Source of the DNA: Burkholderia aenigmatica
GTDB lineage: Bacteria; Pseudomonadota; Gammaproteobacteria; Burkholderiales; Burkholderiaceae
Direction of reading: 5' to 3'
NCBI RefSeq assembly: GCF_902499175.1
Contig: NZ_CABVQC010000065.1
Coordinates: forward strand, 1 to 54,279
DNA: 54,279 nt
Shown piece after piece: positions 1 through 7,185 of this stretch; positions within the stretch are counted from its first letter, which is position 1; each line of letters starts with the position of its first letter. The notes below the pieces were generated by a model. That model was given only the letters and a program-made list of their open reading frames with translations, made no database searches and was not told where the DNA came from. Made by a program: the position numbers and the translations under genes.

Positions 1-156
1 CGAAGCGACCGGCGCGGCGGCAGCCGAGGCATCGGAAGCCGTTGCGGCGGGCGCGGACGCAGCCGCGGCGGATGCCGCGTCGTCGGCGAGCGCGGAGCCG
101 ACGCCGGCCGCGATCAGCGAGCCGGCCATCAGCAGGGACATCAGAAGTTTGCGCAT
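1..156 (-). CDS. amtB: Ammonium transporter AmtB, N-terminal end only (runs off the window)
   Basis: Only the first 52 codons are present. They start at an ATG (154-156) and encode a basic residue, a hydrophobic stretch of about 20 residues ending in SALA, then an Ala/Ser-rich linker, as expected for the cleavable signal peptide and linker of betaproteobacterial AmtB. AmtB is the inner-membrane ammonia channel that GlnK plugs when nitrogen is plentiful. The identification rests mostly on position: the gene lies 37 nt downstream of glnK on the same strand, the classic glnK-amtB operon. No transporter core is in the window, so another Ala-rich exported protein cannot be excluded from the sequence alone. 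Confidence 0.75.
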   Translation of the reverse strand, partial: MRKLLMSLLMAGSLIAAGVGSALADDAASAAAASAPAATASDASAAAAPVAS

Positions 157-193
157 CTTGGGTTTCCTCTTGTCGCTTGTCTTGTCTGTTCTG

Positions 194-532
194 TTACAGC
201 GCGTCTGCGCCGGTCTCCCCGGTGCGAATCCGGATCACCTGTTCGATCGCCGTGACGAAGATCTTGCCGTCGCCGATCTTGCCGGTGCGCGCGGCCCGCT
301 CGATCGCCTCGACCGCCTGGTCGACGAGATCGTCGGACACGGCGGCCTCGATCTTCATCTTCGGCAGGAAATCGACCACGTATTCGGCGCCGCGGTACAG
401 CTCGGTATGCCCCTTCTGGCGCCCGAACCCTTTCACCTCCGTCACCGTGATGCCTGAGACGCCGAGGGCCGACAGCGCCTCGCGCGTCTCATCGAGCTTG
501 AACGGCTTGATGATTGCGGTAATGAGTTTCAT
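194..532 (-). CDS. glnK: PII nitrogen-regulatory protein GlnK
   Basis: A 112-residue PII protein of the usual length. It starts MKLITAIIKPFKLDE; the T-loop has Tyr51, the site uridylylated by GlnD (GAEY), and the B-loop TGKIGDGKIFV and C-terminal IRIRTGE signature follow. PII trimers bind ATP/ADP and 2-oxoglutarate and report nitrogen status to AmtB, NtrB and GlnE. I chose the ATG at 530-532 because it is preceded by an AGAGGAC ribosome site and gives the standard N-terminus; the frame is open further upstream but without family support. It is the first gene of glnK-amtB. A sigma-54 promoter about 60 bp upstream fits NtrC control. Confidence 0.96.
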   Translation of the reverse strand: MKLITAIIKPFKLDETREALSALGVSGITVTEVKGFGRQKGHTELYRGAEYVVDFLPKMKIEAAVSDDLVDQAVEAIERAARTGKIGDGKIFVTAIEQVIRIRTGETGADAL

Positions 533-592
533 GAAGTCCTCTCGCTGGGTTGTCCCGTCGAATTGGTTGGAATGTTGTAACGGACTCTTCTC

Positions 593-608
593 AGCAACTC
601 GCATGCCA
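593..608 (-). promoter_or_regulatory. Sigma-54 promoter of glnK-amtB
   Basis: On the minus strand the sequence reads TGGCATGCGAGTTGCT. It has the -24 GG and -12 GC dinucleotides exactly 10 nt apart and closely matches the sigma-54 consensus. It lies 60 bp upstream of the glnK ATG, giving a leader of roughly 50 nt. The rest of the glnK/ubiK divergent spacer (533-887) presumably holds NtrC sites and the ubiK promoter, but I could not pick out a convincing NtrC palindrome by eye. Confidence 0.8.
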
Positions 609-887
609 TGTTGGCCCGAGCACCGTTTCAAAGGGCTTCATCAAGGGGTCGCATCCCGTGATGTAAGGTGCGGAAGCCCGGCCGAATGGTCAACATGGCC
701 CGGTTTGCTGGCGCGGCGAAAGGATCGTTGCTAGAGTGCACGCACGTCCCGGATCACCGGGGCATTCACCCATGCGGGCGCCATGCCCGGAATTCGCGCT
801 CCGGGCGCACCATTTCCGGTCATGCGTGCATCATGGGCACGTACGCAACTGAAGATGCACATTTTTTGTGCAAGGAAGGGGAATCAC

Positions 888-1139
888 ATGAAGCAACCCA
901 GCGACGTTTTCAACGATCTGCAGTCGCGCGTCAGCGATCTGCTGAAAAACTCGCCGGCCAAGGACGTCGAGCGCAACGTGAAGGCCATGCTGTCGCAAGG
1001 CTTCTCGAAACTCGATCTCGTCACGCGCGAGGAATTCGACACGCAGGCCCAGGTGCTCGCCCGCACCCGCGTGCGCCTCGAGGAACTCGAGAAACGCGTC
1101 GCGGAACTCGAGCAAAAACTCGCCGCGCCGCAAGCCTGA
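888..1139 (+). CDS. ubiK: Ubiquinone biosynthesis accessory factor UbiK (YqiC/BMFP family)
   Basis: An 83-residue protein typical of the UbiK family: an amphipathic N-terminal helix (VFNDLQSRVSDLL), a middle segment ending FSKLDLVTREEFD, then a heptad-rich coiled coil from about residue 55 (LEELEKRVAELEQKL). The family forms trimers, binds membranes and assists the UbiJ/Ubi enzyme complex in aerobic ubiquinone synthesis. The ATG at 888 follows an AAGGAAGGGG ribosome site. Frames open further upstream (to 783) look like leader. It is divergent from glnK and apparently monocistronic; a strong hairpin follows. Confidence 0.9.
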   Translation: MKQPSDVFNDLQSRVSDLLKNSPAKDVERNVKAMLSQGFSKLDLVTREEFDTQAQVLARTRVRLEELEKRVAELEQKLAAPQA

Positions 1140-1162
1140 CGCCCCACCCGGCCGCAAGGTCC

Positions 1163-1193
1163 GGGCGCGGGCCGCCTCGTGCGGCCCGCGCCC
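1163..1193. terminator. Strong hairpin downstream of ubiK
   Basis: A perfect 13-bp inverted repeat (GGGCGCGGGCCGC / GCGGCCCGCGCCC) with a 5-nt loop, 23 nt after the ubiK stop. No T-tract follows, so it may terminate poorly or act as an mRNA-stabilising stem. It opens the 372-bp gene-free stretch 1140-1511, which also holds the 17-bp tandem repeat. Confidence 0.6.
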
Positions 1194-1269
1194 GCCGCCC
1201 CCGAAGTACTGAACTGAAGTACTGAAGTCGCCCCCGCTCTTCGTCGTCCGTCGTTCTCCGCAGTACCCC

Positions 1270-1388
1270 CGCTCTTCGCTGTTCCTCGCTCTTCGCTGTC
1301 CCTCGCTCTTCGCTGTCCCTCGCTCTTCGCTGTCCCTCGCTCTTCGCTGTCCCTCGCTCTTCGCTGCACCCCGCTCTTCGCTGTCCGT
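1270..1388. repeat. 17-bp tandem repeat, seven units (VNTR)
   Basis: Seven head-to-tail copies of CGCTCTTCGCTGTCCCT fill the ubiK-comM spacer. Units 2-5 are identical; unit 1 and units 6-7 vary only in the last few bases. Related degenerate pieces (GCTCTTCGTCGTCCGTCG, CCTCGTTCTTTCC) flank it. Both strands are open across the array (a 17-bp unit shifts frame each time), so peptides predicted there are artefacts. There are no spacers, so it is not CRISPR. Confidence 0.95.
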
Positions 1389-1511
1389 CGTTCCGCAGTC
1401 CCTCGTTCTTTCCCCGCGCCACGCCGGCAAGCGCGCACCGATTCTCCGATTCCCGCGGCATGCGGCCCCGAACGGCCGTCGCCCGTCCGTCTTGTTTACA
1501 GGAGCCTCGCC

Positions 1512-2550
1512 ATGTCGCTCGCCGTGGTGCGCAGTCGCGCGCCCGCCTCCGGCCGCGCGCCGGACGTCACCGTCGAAGTCCATCTCGCCAACGGGTTGCC
1601 GTCGTTTTCGATCGTCGGCCTGCCCGATCTCGAAGTCCGCGAAAGCCGCGAGCGCGTCCGTGCCGCGCTGCAGAACTGCGGCTTCGAATTCCCCGTGCGC
1701 CGCATCACCGTCAACCTCGCGCCGGCCGACCTGCCGAAAGAGTCGGGGCGGTTCGACCTGCCGATCGCGCTCGGCATCCTCGCCGCGAACGGCCAGATCC
1801 CGGCCGACGCGCTGGCCGGCCGCGAATTCGCGGGCGAGCTGTCGCTGACGGGCGCGCTGCGGCCGATGCGCGGCGCGTTCGCGATGGCGTGCGGGGTGGC
1901 GCGGGACTGGCAGGCTGCGGAAATCGGCGCAGCTTCCGGTTTGCGCTCCGGCGCCCTTTCCGATTCGGGCCACGGTGGCGGGGTGTCGGGTCCGGATTCG
2001 AGCGCCGCCGCCCTGTCGAGTGCCCCCGAGCTGTACCTGCCGCTCGCCAGCGCCGCCGAGGCCGCGCTCGTGCCGGGCGTCACCGTGTTCGGCGCGCCGG
2101 ACCTGCCCGCGCTGTGCGCGCACCTCGCCGGTGCGCCGGACGCCCGGCTCACACCGGTCGCGGCGCCGTGCCTCGACGGCCTGCCGATGCCCGCCGCCCC
2201 CGATCTCGCCGATGTGGTCGGCCAGCGCGGCGCCCGCCGCGCGCTGGAAGTCGCGGCCGCGGGCGGCCATCACATGCTGATGGTCGGGCCGCCGGGGGCC
2301 GGCAAGTCAATGCTGGCCGCACGGCTGCCGGGCCTCCTGCCGCCGCTGACCGACGACGAAGCGCTGACCTCGGCCGCGCTCCTGTCGGCGAGCCGCCTCG
2401 GCTTCTCGCCCGCGCAGTGGCGCCGGCGGCCGTTCCGCGCACCGCATCACTCGTCGAGCGCCGCCGCGCTGGTCGGCGGCCGCAACCCGCCGCAACCGGG
2501 CGAGATCACGCTCGCGCACCTCGGCGTGCTGTTCCTCGACGAACTGCCCC
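1512..2550 (+). pseudogene. comM: comM, 5' fragment (YifB-type AAA+ ATPase), interrupted by the island
   Basis: Codons 1-346 of a ComM/YifB protein. The N-terminal Lon-like (ChlI) domain spans about 1-225, followed by the start of the Mg-chelatase-like AAA+ domain with Walker A GPPGAGKS (about 259-266) and Walker B GVLFLDELP (338-346). The reading frame is cut immediately after that motif and continues 23 codons into the island to a stop at 2621. The rest resumes at 17251. ComM in Vibrio cholerae is a hexameric branch-migration helicase that extends heteroduplex during natural transformation. This fragment lacks the sensor residues and C-terminal domain and should be inactive. The ATG at 1512 follows AGGAGCC. 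Confidence 0.96.
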
Positions 2551-2573
2551 TTAGGTATTGGGCTCCTGTCTGT
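2551..2573 (+). repeat. Left terminal inverted repeat of the island
   Basis: TTAGGT, a 10-nt spacer, then TGTCTGT. The right end read inward has TTAGGT, 9 nt, TGTCTGT. These are plausible recombinase arm or core sites. The first three bases (TTA) also supply the TAA stop of the minus-strand ribbon-helix-helix gene. Confidence 0.75.
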
Positions 2574-2766
2574 CCACCCCGCCCACCTCAGTCAGCGGCC
2601 TCTGCAAGTAACTGCCCATGACTTCTTTGATGAGGCCTTGAATGGTTACTTTCTCCAATCGTCTCATCGAGAGCTCGGCCGATTGTCGAATCAGGGCATC
2701 CACCATCCCCTTCGGTAGCCGCAGCAGCACTTGTTCCGAATTGGGTTGACCTTCCCACGTTTGCAT
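2551..2766 (-). CDS. Small ribbon-helix-helix-like protein at the left end of the island
   Basis: 71 residues. After a short polar N-terminus the pattern is a hydrophobic strand (QVLLRLP), a helix (KGMVDALIRQSAEL) and a second helix (LEKVTIQGLIKEVMGSYL), which resembles a ribbon-helix-helix DNA-binding fold. I chose the ATG at 2764-2766 because GGAGG lies 6 nt upstream. The stop codon is formed by the terminal TTA of the island. It is divergent from the XRE gene at 2842, 75 bp away. It may be a regulator or recombination directionality factor, since such small DNA-binding proteins often sit at element ends; that role is inference. Confidence 0.65.
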   Translation of the reverse strand: MQTWEGQPNSEQVLLRLPKGMVDALIRQSAELSMRRLEKVTIQGLIKEVMGSYLQRPLTEVGGVDRQEPNT

Positions 2767-2841
2767 CTCCCGCCTCCTACCGGCCAACGCGCAAACGCGC
2801 CGAAATGGGTCGTAAATACCGTGGCCTTAAACAGATGATAA

Positions 2842-3102
2842 ATGGACGATCGCCCTATGCAAAGGGTATCGTCCTCACCTGAATACGCCGAACACCTTGT
2901 GAGGCTGGGCTTGGCCATTCGATCGACAAGAAAGCAGCTAGCTCTCTCGCAAGAAGCGTTGGCTGATCTGGCTGGCATCGATCGTAGCCACATGGGGAAA
3001 ATAGAGCGAGGCGAGCGCAACGTTAGCTTGCTCAACGTAGTACGCATTGCCCACGCTCTAGAATGCAAGCCGTCTGATCTGCTCAGAAGCGCTCAATTAT
3101 GA
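2842..3102 (+). CDS. XRE-family transcriptional regulator
   Basis: 86 residues, nearly all one Cro/C1-type helix-turn-helix (about 20-82): IRSTRKQLALSQEALADLAG, then IDRSHMGKIERGERNVSL, then LNVVRIAHALECKPSDLL. The recognition helix and the ERGERN loop are canonical. It is divergent from the ribbon-helix-helix gene, sharing a 75-bp spacer, which suggests control of that gene or its own promoter. The next 104 bp (3103-3206) hold no gene. The second ATG (2857) could also be the start. It has no partner toxin in the same direction. Confidence 0.88.
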   Translation: MDDRPMQRVSSSPEYAEHLVRLGLAIRSTRKQLALSQEALADLAGIDRSHMGKIERGERNVSLLNVVRIAHALECKPSDLLRSAQL

Positions 3103-3206
3103 ACTGGCACGGTCCAGCCATTCAAAGATGACCGGACCTTCACATTCGTCGGCGAATGAATGCCTCGGGCTCTTGCCCATGTTGCGACAACCGACCAATT
3201 GCAGCA

Positions 3207-4349
3207 TCACAAGTTTTCAGCGTCTTGCTCAGGCTCCCGGAGTTCTAAGACAGGGGATGCTCGAGCCTTAGGCTTGCCGGGATACACGCTGAACGAAACA
3301 GGTCGACCAACTTTGATCTTATTCGCCCCAAAGTACCCCGTTTTGTGGAAGAAAAATTCGCCCTTAGTGGCATCATCGGTGATATAGCCATAGCTTCCGC
3401 TGCCACCATCCAGATACTGCATTTTGTATTTCTGAATGACTCCAGTTCGACGTGTCGCAACGGCGTATAAGAGATCGTCACATGCACGAACAACCTCTTG
3501 AGCTTTGGGACGCGCTTCCGGGTCCACCTGAATGCAGCGCTCAATAATCTTCCAGAGATCGGTCTCCAACGCCTCGGTAGCCTTGTGCCCGCCGAACCAC
3601 GAGGGTTCTTTCAACGTGATGCCCTTGACTGAGAGCATCGCGACATTCCGAATCGCCATGCGCCCATACCCGAATGGTGGCTCTCCGACGAGAAGCTGGT
3701 ACGCAATGCACCCCAGCGCCCAAATATCCATAGGCTGTCCAGCCGACTTCCAGTCTTCCCAGCATTCTGGCGCCATATATGGCACCGCGCCGAGCAGCGT
3801 GTTGGACGAAGTCAACGTCGATTCGTCTCTATCAAAAAGCTCCATCTCGGCAGCAATCTCCGATTCCGCGAGCTTTGCGATACCAAAATCCGTCAACTTG
3901 ATCGAACTCAAGCTTGGATCACCCGAGGTCATAATGTTGCTTGGCTTAAGGTCTCGATGACAAATCCCAACTCGATGCGCCTCGTGTATCGCCCGCGCAA
4001 TGTGATGAACAACATGTGCCGCCAACGCCGGGTCCAAAAACATGAATTCATTCGAGAGCCTCCGCCCGAGATCCACACCCTCGATGAATTCTTCGACCAG
4101 GAAAGTGAGTCTTTCGTCCTCGTAATAATCAAACGTCGAGGCCACGTTCGTATGAACGACGCGCGCTCCCATTTCGGCCCCGCGCCTAAATCGACGATCC
4201 TTCACGCCATCCTTCGGCGTCTTCAACGCCACATGGCGATCTAAAGCTCGATCGTAGCAACGATAAACTTCCTGCATACCACCGGCCGCATGAAATCCTT
4301 TGATCTCGTACCGGTCTATCAGTACTGCACCAGGTGCAAATTTACTCAC
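3207..4349 (-). CDS. Ser/Thr protein kinase fused to a C-terminal cold-shock (OB) domain
   Basis: 380 residues, with a Hanks-type kinase domain at about 12-290: VALK (Lys43), HRDLKPSN (Asp133), DFG (Asp154), MAPE and DIWALG, so the catalytic set is complete. Residues about 302-371 look like a cold-shock domain: TGVIQKY, GSYGYITDD (RNP1-like), EFFFHKT (RNP2-like), then KVGRPVSFSV. There is no transmembrane segment, so it is cytoplasmic. I chose the GTG at 4347-4349 because GGAGGT lies 6 nt upstream and the GTGA overlaps the upstream kinase stop, implying translational coupling. It is the last gene of phd-PP2C-kinase-kinase. A kinase with an OB fold recalls the TerY-P (vWA/PP2C/STK) stress triads, but no vWA gene is present. 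A nucleic-acid trigger is inference. Confidence 0.85.
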   Translation of the reverse strand: MSKFAPGAVLIDRYEIKGFHAAGGMQEVYRCYDRALDRHVALKTPKDGVKDRRFRRGAEMGARVVHTNVASTFDYYEDERLTFLVEEFIEGVDLGRRLSNEFMFLDPALAAHVVHHIARAIHEAHRVGICHRDLKPSNIMTSGDPSLSSIKLTDFGIAKLAESEIAAEMELFDRDESTLTSSNTLLGAVPYMAPECWEDWKSAGQPMDIWALGCIAYQLLVGEPPFGYGRMAIRNVAMLSVKGITLKEPSWFGGHKATEALETDLWKIIERCIQVDPEARPKAQEVVRACDDLLYAVATRRTGVIQKYKMQYLDGGSGSYGYITDDATKGEFFFHKTGYFGANKIKVGRPVSFSVYPGKPKARASPVLELREPEQDAENL

Positions 4350-5413
4350 AGGATTACCTCCGGTTGTGACGACGTGAATGTCACCCACTGCCTATTCGAT
4401 CCGAGGTCTGGGCTACCGTAAGTCAATACGCACGACTCGTGCAATATCATCCCCACAACGGCCGGGTCATTATTTATATAAACGTGTCCGGAAACGTCAG
4501 TCACCATGAAGGCCAATCCGTCATAATTCGCCTTCAACGTACCCAACGAGCCAACTGTTATGGTCACATTGGGTTTTGCATGCGACAACTCAAAAACCTC
4601 TCGATTCCCCTCCGTAAACAGCCCCTTGTGCCTTCCCCTAGTCAAATGGCGAGCAAAAACTTTGCTGAACTCATCTGCATCCGGTCGCAAACTCGGATCA
4701 GGTTCCAAGCATGCATCAATCATTCGAATGATTTCCGTATGAAGAAGACCCGGGAGCGCCGTTTCAATCGAAGGAGCAAGGGCCGATTCTTGAGGCGGGC
4801 GCTCACGTAGCTCGCGCGGATATGTATCAGACGCCAATGCCCACGCACAAACGCCGAGGGCATATATGTCCATCTCTGGGGTAATTTTGGCGTGGGGGAC
4901 GTAAAGCTCCGGGGCTGCGTAGACGAGAGTCCCCCTATTCATCTTGGTGTTGTAATCAACACCCGAGACAGAGATACCAAAATCAAATAATTTCAGAACA
5001 CCCGACTCGGAGCTTTTAATATTATCCAGCTTGAGGTCTCGATGAATGATGCCGACCGCATGCAAATCCCTCAGAGCACATCCAATTTGATATAGGATTT
5101 TTATGTACAAGTACGGATCATCTTTTGCTTTCAGATGAAAATCGGTATACCCATCCCCACCAAGATACTCGATGATAATACCTCGCACACCCCCACTTTT
5201 CGACGTTATCACGTCGTATATTTCCACTACATGACGCGATCGTGCTCGAGACAGCCCCCGAATCTCGTTAAGCAGCTGATCGTTGTTACTTTCGTCCTGC
5301 ATCGACTTAAACAACACCGTGCGATCGAGATATGAATCCCGCACCTTTTGAACACTCCCGAAACCACCGGGCATTACGGTGCCTGTAAGAGGTTTATAGC
5401 GCGACGGAAGCAT
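4346..5413 (-). CDS. Ser/Thr protein kinase with an FHA-like C-terminal region
   Basis: 355 residues with a Hanks-type kinase domain at about 5-265: a glycine loop PGGFGSV, VLFK (Lys36), HRDLKLDN (Asp126), DFG (Asp144) and AAPE. All core residues are present. The last 85 residues are beta-rich and end with GHVYINNDPAVVG, then CVLTYGSPDLGSNRQWVTF, which resembles the end of an FHA phosphothreonine-binding domain, although the N-terminal FHA motifs (GR, SxxH) are not clear. There is no membrane segment. The ATG at 5411-5413 lies 25 nt after the PP2C stop. The ribosome site is weak. The two kinases are divergent in sequence, so this is not a recent duplication. Confidence 0.85.
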   Translation of the reverse strand: MLPSRYKPLTGTVMPGGFGSVQKVRDSYLDRTVLFKSMQDESNNDQLLNEIRGLSRARSRHVVEIYDVITSKSGGVRGIIIEYLGGDGYTDFHLKAKDDPYLYIKILYQIGCALRDLHAVGIIHRDLKLDNIKSSESGVLKLFDFGISVSGVDYNTKMNRGTLVYAAPELYVPHAKITPEMDIYALGVCAWALASDTYPRELRERPPQESALAPSIETALPGLLHTEIIRMIDACLEPDPSLRPDADEFSKVFARHLTRGRHKGLFTEGNREVFELSHAKPNVTITVGSLGTLKANYDGLAFMVTDVSGHVYINNDPAVVGMILHESCVLTYGSPDLGSNRQWVTFTSSQPEVIL

Positions 5414-5438
5414 AATATAATCAACCCCGTAGTTATAT

Positions 5439-6632
5439 TTATTCCGACTTTGGCGAATCGTCGTCAGTCGAAACTACAATTTTTGGTCTCGCCTCGTTGT
5501 ACTGCTCGTTAGCCTTCTCCCCAACCTCAAGGTCAAGCTGCGGGTTCGGACTATTTTCAACTGAGCTCTTTTTCTTATTCTTTCCGGACGATCTTCTCCC
5601 CCCCTTTTTTTCAGGTTGGGGAGCAGGCTCGCCCACTCCGGCCTTTTCTTGCATCCTCGGTTCCGCTCGCTGACGACCATAGACATCTGTCAGAACAAGC
5701 TTTGTGTCAGCGAACCAGAAAGTTATCCGATTACGGGGGTATCCGCCAACTCCGTAGCTTGAGGCCAGAGCTATAAATTGCTCGACATCTTGAATGGCGA
5801 CAACTGATACGTTGTCGATCCCGCCCATCCAGAACGCAGATGTGATTACACGGCGGACCAAGTCTGATGCCGACGGGGCATTCCTCACTATTGCTGCAAA
5901 CCCCTCTGGCGCGGCTTTCCATGCACCGTCAGACGCAATAACAGCGCCCCTTGTGAATTCATTACGCCCAAACACGACGATACGCAAGTCCGCAGAAGAG
6001 CGACCCGCCTCACCAATTGCCTGCGACAAACTCCCTTGCAACCCCCGCTCATTGAGAGCAGAGATGTCTGCTCCGCGCAGATTTCGCAACTCATTCTCCA
6101 AGGTGTCATCGACGCTCACTTGTCGAAGCTGCTGCTCACCTTGATCCCACGCAAAGAGGCGACTATCACCAATGTTGGCTGCCGCAATGTCTCCCCTTGA
6201 GGAGGCTAGCAGAATACTTGCTGTAGTCGCCCCCTTTCCGGCAAGCGCTCGCCGCACCACATCGTCCATATTGCGGACGAGTTGAGGCAACAGATCTCGG
6301 ACGGGCGTAGCTTGAGAAACCTCCGCAAGGTCACCAATGCACGTTGCCAGCGCAATCGCAGCGGCCGCATCGCCCATCTCAGATCCACCAACTCCATCGC
6401 AAACTAGGGCGACAGCGAAACCCTGGCCACACAGCGACTTCACATGAGCAACGCCGGCCCGGTCTTCATTGCGTGCGCGTTGACTGCCAGGATGGACACC
6501 GATCGCGACATCCAGTGCCTCTATTTTCCTCGCGATTGGAGTACTCCAATCCGCGTACAAAATCTCGGCTAGCAGCTCTGGACCTGCTGCCCCGGATAGT
6601 GCGCGACGAAGGTCTTCGATTGGTCTATTCAT
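5439..6632 (-). CDS. PP2C-family Ser/Thr protein phosphatase
   Basis: 397 residues. The PP2C domain spans about 42-285 with the metal-binding motifs in order: GSQRARNEDRAG, VCDGVGG (Asp79), ANIGDSRLF, ASDGAW and GGIDNVSVV. It therefore should be an active Mn/Mg-dependent phosphatase. It presumably reverses phosphorylation by the two downstream kinases, with which it forms an operon. The C-terminus is long, lysine-rich and disordered (KKGGRRSSGKNKKKSS). There is no membrane segment. The start is uncertain: the ATG at 6630-6632 gives a sensible N-terminus but has no clear ribosome site; an in-frame TTG at 6680 would add 16 residues. The gene lies directly downstream of phd. Confidence 0.9.
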   Translation of the reverse strand: MNRPIEDLRRALSGAAGPELLAEILYADWSTPIARKIEALDVAIGVHPGSQRARNEDRAGVAHVKSLCGQGFAVALVCDGVGGSEMGDAAAAIALATCIGDLAEVSQATPVRDLLPQLVRNMDDVVRRALAGKGATTASILLASSRGDIAAANIGDSRLFAWDQGEQQLRQVSVDDTLENELRNLRGADISALNERGLQGSLSQAIGEAGRSSADLRIVVFGRNEFTRGAVIASDGAWKAAPEGFAAIVRNAPSASDLVRRVITSAFWMGGIDNVSVVAIQDVEQFIALASSYGVGGYPRNRITFWFADTKLVLTDVYGRQRAEPRMQEKAGVGEPAPQPEKKGGRRSSGKNKKKSSVENSPNPQLDLEVGEKANEQYNEARPKIVVSTDDDSPKSE

Positions 6633-6710
6633 CGTAATTTTTAATAGATGAGGCCATAACGCTGGTGATATAGGTAACAAAACACCAGCCGTGGTACTAG
6701 TTGCGTCACG

Positions 6711-6905
6711 TCAAGAGTCAGATCCGGAAATGCCACTCTCCGGAGCGCCCTCCACGTCAAGTGTCTTCAACCTCACATATTCCTCGACCGACAGGACGAC
6801 CACCACCGGACGTCCGTGCTTCTCAACCATAACCGGCTGCGCCCTAGCCGTGTCGATGAGGCGGCCAAAATTGTACTTGGCATCTTTTGCCGACAATGTT
6901 TGCAT
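6711..6905 (-). CDS. Phd/YefM-type antitoxin, no adjacent toxin
   Basis: 64 residues matching the Phd/YefM fold: MQTLSAKDAKYNFGRLIDTA (DNA-binding half), then PVMVEKHGRPVVVVLSVEEY, then a short acidic tail. Such proteins normally bind their own operator and neutralise a downstream Doc, YoeB or RelE-type toxin. Here the next gene downstream is the PP2C phosphatase, so no toxin of the usual size is present. I chose the ATG at 6903-6905 over a TTG at 6920 because GGGTGA precedes it and the fold starts there. It heads the phosphatase/kinase operon and probably represses it; whether it also restrains a kinase is speculation. Confidence 0.85.
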   Translation of the reverse strand: MQTLSAKDAKYNFGRLIDTARAQPVMVEKHGRPVVVVLSVEEYVRLKTLDVEGAPESGISGSDS

Positions 6906-6938
6906 GACTTCACCCAGCAAAATTTTCCACTCACATTA

Positions 6939-6953
6939 TGGCCAAAATGGCCA
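6939..6953. promoter_or_regulatory. Paired TGGCCA palindromes upstream of phd (candidate operator)
   Basis: TGGCCA-AAA-TGGCCA lies 34 bp upstream of the phd ATG, within the 280-bp spacer between divergent phd and the XRE-ImmA gene. Two 6-bp palindromes spaced for adjacent dimers are what a Phd-family autoregulator would use. This is inferred from position; no promoter was resolved with it. Confidence 0.45.
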
Positions 6954-7147
6954 AAAAGCAACAATATCTGCCAGCTCACTCGATTTCGGCACATCCCCCG
7001 TTCGCCCGGCGCGCCAGCGCCCTCGGCTGACGGGGAGGGCAGAGCAGACACCCTCAAAATATCGGACCGCCGCGCCCGACACGGTCGAGACCTAAATTTT
7101 CGCTGGATATTCGAGTGTGCTTTTGCTAACGTAGAACTTGACAAAAC

Positions 7148-7176
7148 TTGACGGCCGCTGCTTGGTTCGCTACCAT
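7148..7176 (+). promoter_or_regulatory. Sigma-70-like promoter of the XRE-ImmA gene
   Basis: TTGACG, a 17-bp spacer, then TACCAT. Transcription from it would start only a few bases before the ATG at 7186, giving an almost leaderless mRNA. No ribosome site is visible upstream of that ATG, which agrees. A second TTGACA lies 10 bp upstream but lacks a good -10 partner. Confidence 0.45.
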
Positions 7177-7185
7177 CCGCCGACT

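Noticed and set aside
1270..1388. CRISPR array
   Set aside because: Units abut with no spacers and no cas genes are present. The same holds for the 49-bp array at 26682.
831..2273. Minus-strand frame with repeated SEERGTAKSEGQRRA-like peptide
   Set aside because: The peptide repeat is the 17-bp tandem array read through; the frame also runs antisense to comM and ubiK.
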